From contig JADLGO010000063.1 in the NCBI GenBank assembly GCA_020849275.1, forward strand, positions 57,520 through 121,519: a stretch of DNA of 64,000 nucleotides, written 5' to 3'. A program made the translations under genes and the position numbers. The notes under the pieces are model-generated. The model made no database searches, was not told where the DNA came from, and was given only the letters and a program-made list of their open reading frames with translations. The DNA is from Chthonomonadales bacterium. Lineage in GTDB: Bacteria > Armatimonadota > Chthonomonadetes > Chthonomonadales > CAJBBX01. Of the stretch, positions 63,127 to 64,000 are shown piece after piece. Within the stretch, counting starts at the first letter, position 1; each line of letters opens with the position of its first letter.

Positions 63127-63250
63127 CGAGTGTCCTTCCTCTCAGAGTTCGAGAGCACGCGCAGCCGATCGCCGCCCGAAGGCGACGTCGGCGGCGCCAT
63201 TCCGCCGCCTCGGGGCGGCGCGGTTCCCGTGGCAGCGGGCCACGGCGAAC

Positions 63251-63511
63251 TCACTGGCCGGCCCTGGGAAGGGTCGGCGTCGCGTTCGGGCCGCTCGGAG
63301 CTTGCGGGGTCAGCGAAGGGTTCCCGCTCGTCAGCGGCATCTGCAGCGGAGCGGTAAGCTTGTCCTCCTGCTCGCGCGTCATGCCGCTCGATCCGGCGCG
63401 CTTGAAGAAGAAGGCGAAGATCACCACTGCCGCCACGATGAGGACGACGGCCGTGATCAGCAGCGTTCGCTGCCGCTGCGGATCCGGCGTACTGCTTGCG
63501 TTGACGGGCAT
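63251..63511 (-). CDS. Small single-TM protein
   Basis: 86 residues: short polar N-terminus, one membrane segment (TLLITAVVLIVAAVVIFAFFF), then a Pro-rich tail (TSGNPSLTPQAPSGPNATP). The ATG at 63511 has an AAAGG site rather far upstream (about 16 nt), so the start is less sure. It parallels 61163-61405 in layout. Confidence 0.65.
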   Translation of the reverse strand: MPVNASSTPDPQRQRTLLITAVVLIVAAVVIFAFFFKRAGSSGMTREQEDKLTAPLQMPLTSGNPSLTPQAPSGPNATPTLPRAGQ

Positions 63512-63963
63512 GGCTGGTAGGTCGTACCTTTCCTCCCTCGCGTGGAGGGCATACGGATCGGACGCCTGGCGACAGGCGCGGCGACCATCCGCATGTGCGG
63601 GGGCGGCGGCGAGGACTGCGAGCGCGCCGCGCGGCGCATCGAGACGGCCCCCGTCCTGCGTGAGGGCGCCCCGCCACTGCCAACGAGCCCGTCGCGAGGC
63701 CGGTGGAAGCACCGGAGGGAGGCGGCGCGAGCAACTGGCGCACACGAACGAAACTAAGCGAAGCGAACGGCCTGGCCCGCAATCGCCACGGCGGCGCGTC
63801 GCGCAGCCCACCTTGCGTGGTTATGCCATTATGGGTGTTCGGACCGCTGTTTGTCAATATCTGGATGAGCCGACCCCAGGGCGATTGCATCATAACGAGG
63901 GAGTAGTCGCGTCCGCTTCGCGGCGTATGTTTGGAGAGACAATCTGCCAGTCTGGAGGCCGCC
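63512..63963. other. Divergent intergenic region
   Basis: 452 bp with no gene. It carries the minus-strand promoter (63828-63857), a roughly 310-nt leader to the small TM gene, and the ribosome site (GGAGG) of the plus-strand gene starting at 63964. Confidence 0.6.
63828..63857 (-). promoter_or_regulatory. Strong sigma-70-type promoter
   Basis: On the minus strand TTGACA (63857-63852) and CATAAT (63833-63828), 18 bp apart. It would drive the small TM and prepilin-like genes. Confidence 0.8.
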
Positions 63964-64000
63964 ATGGCGTTATCTCCCTCGCTGAACGAGCACTTCGGCG
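63964..64000 (+). CDS. Start of an unidentified gene (cut by window end)
   Basis: ATG at 63964 with GGAGG 5 nt upstream, followed by 11 further codons (MALSPSLNEHFG) to the window edge. The product cannot be told. Confidence 0.55.
   Translation, partial: MALSPSLNEHFG

Noticed and set aside
1..64000. Prophage, integrative element or insertion sequence
   Set aside because: No integrase, transposase, terminal repeat or att-like duplication beside the two tRNA genes was seen.

Overview
This is a 64 kb, very GC-rich bacterial chromosome segment with no phage, plasmid, IS, CRISPR or rRNA signal. It most likely comes from Armatimonadota. The best evidence is three DUF1559-type prepilin-like proteins whose N-terminus continues as LFPVFAQAR(E/A)KAR and which carry a C-terminal H-x9-DG motif. 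The planctomycete version of this family usually reads LLPAVQQAREAARR instead. Two secreted proteins that look like outer-membrane beta-barrels suggest a diderm envelope. Promoters are readable as sigma-70 boxes with 17-18 bp spacers, and many neighbouring genes overlap by GTGA or ATGA, so much of the window is translationally coupled operons.

Layout. (1) 1-3.3 kb, plus: the 3' part of a clan GH-A-like glycosidase with a CARDB domain, then a PD-(D/E)XK nuclease with an Fe-S-type cysteine set. (2) 13.8-3.5 kb, minus: priA, a secreted lyase-like toroid protein, a URO-D-like methyltransferase homologue, a DUF6785-type membrane protein, an Eis-like acetyltransferase and a Gfo/Idh/MocA oxidoreductase. 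(3) 13.9-19.0 kb: tRNA-Val, a Met-rich barrel protein, a small-protein/DUF488/AlkA-like glycosylase operon, a small outer-membrane protein and tRNA-Phe. (4) 35.8-19.1 kb, minus: twelve closely packed genes (DegT aminotransferase, cysteine hydrolase, APH-like kinase, DUF6785, polysaccharide deacetylase, Gfo/Idh, enolase-superfamily enzyme, heparinase-like protein, FG-GAP protein, NagA, Gfo/Idh, class III aminotransferase). (5) 36-37 kb: a small lipoprotein and a prepilin-like gene, convergent around a hairpin. (6) 37.3-44.9 kb: a LacI-type regulator divergent from a five-gene plus-strand operon (DUF6785, Gfo/Idh, APH-like kinase, threonine aldolase-like enzyme, M20 peptidase). (7) 52.1-44.9 kb, minus: an operon of mostly exported or toroid proteins (partial toroid, DUF3830-BNR fusion, Tat-exported FG-GAP protein, toroid protein, DUF4434 protein). 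(8) 52.6-55.6 kb, plus: two SPFH proteins and a MetE-C-like protein. (9) 61-55.6 kb, minus: SGNH hydrolase, AAC(3)-fold acetyltransferase and a very large glycoside-hydrolase-like protein. (10) 63.9-61.2 kb, minus: two prepilin-like genes, each with a small single-TM protein, under strong promoters.

How it fits together (inference). The window reads as a glycan-degrading and sugar-derivative catabolic region. Exported lyases, glycosidases and repeat proteins would act outside. The three DUF6785 membrane proteins are candidate transport or membrane components. Gfo/Idh oxidoreductases, APH-like kinases, NagA, an enolase-superfamily enzyme and PLP enzymes would process the products. The most interesting pattern is that a DUF6785 membrane protein recurs three times, always near a Gfo/Idh/MocA oxidoreductase and twice near an APH-like kinase. 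No substrate can be named from sequence alone.
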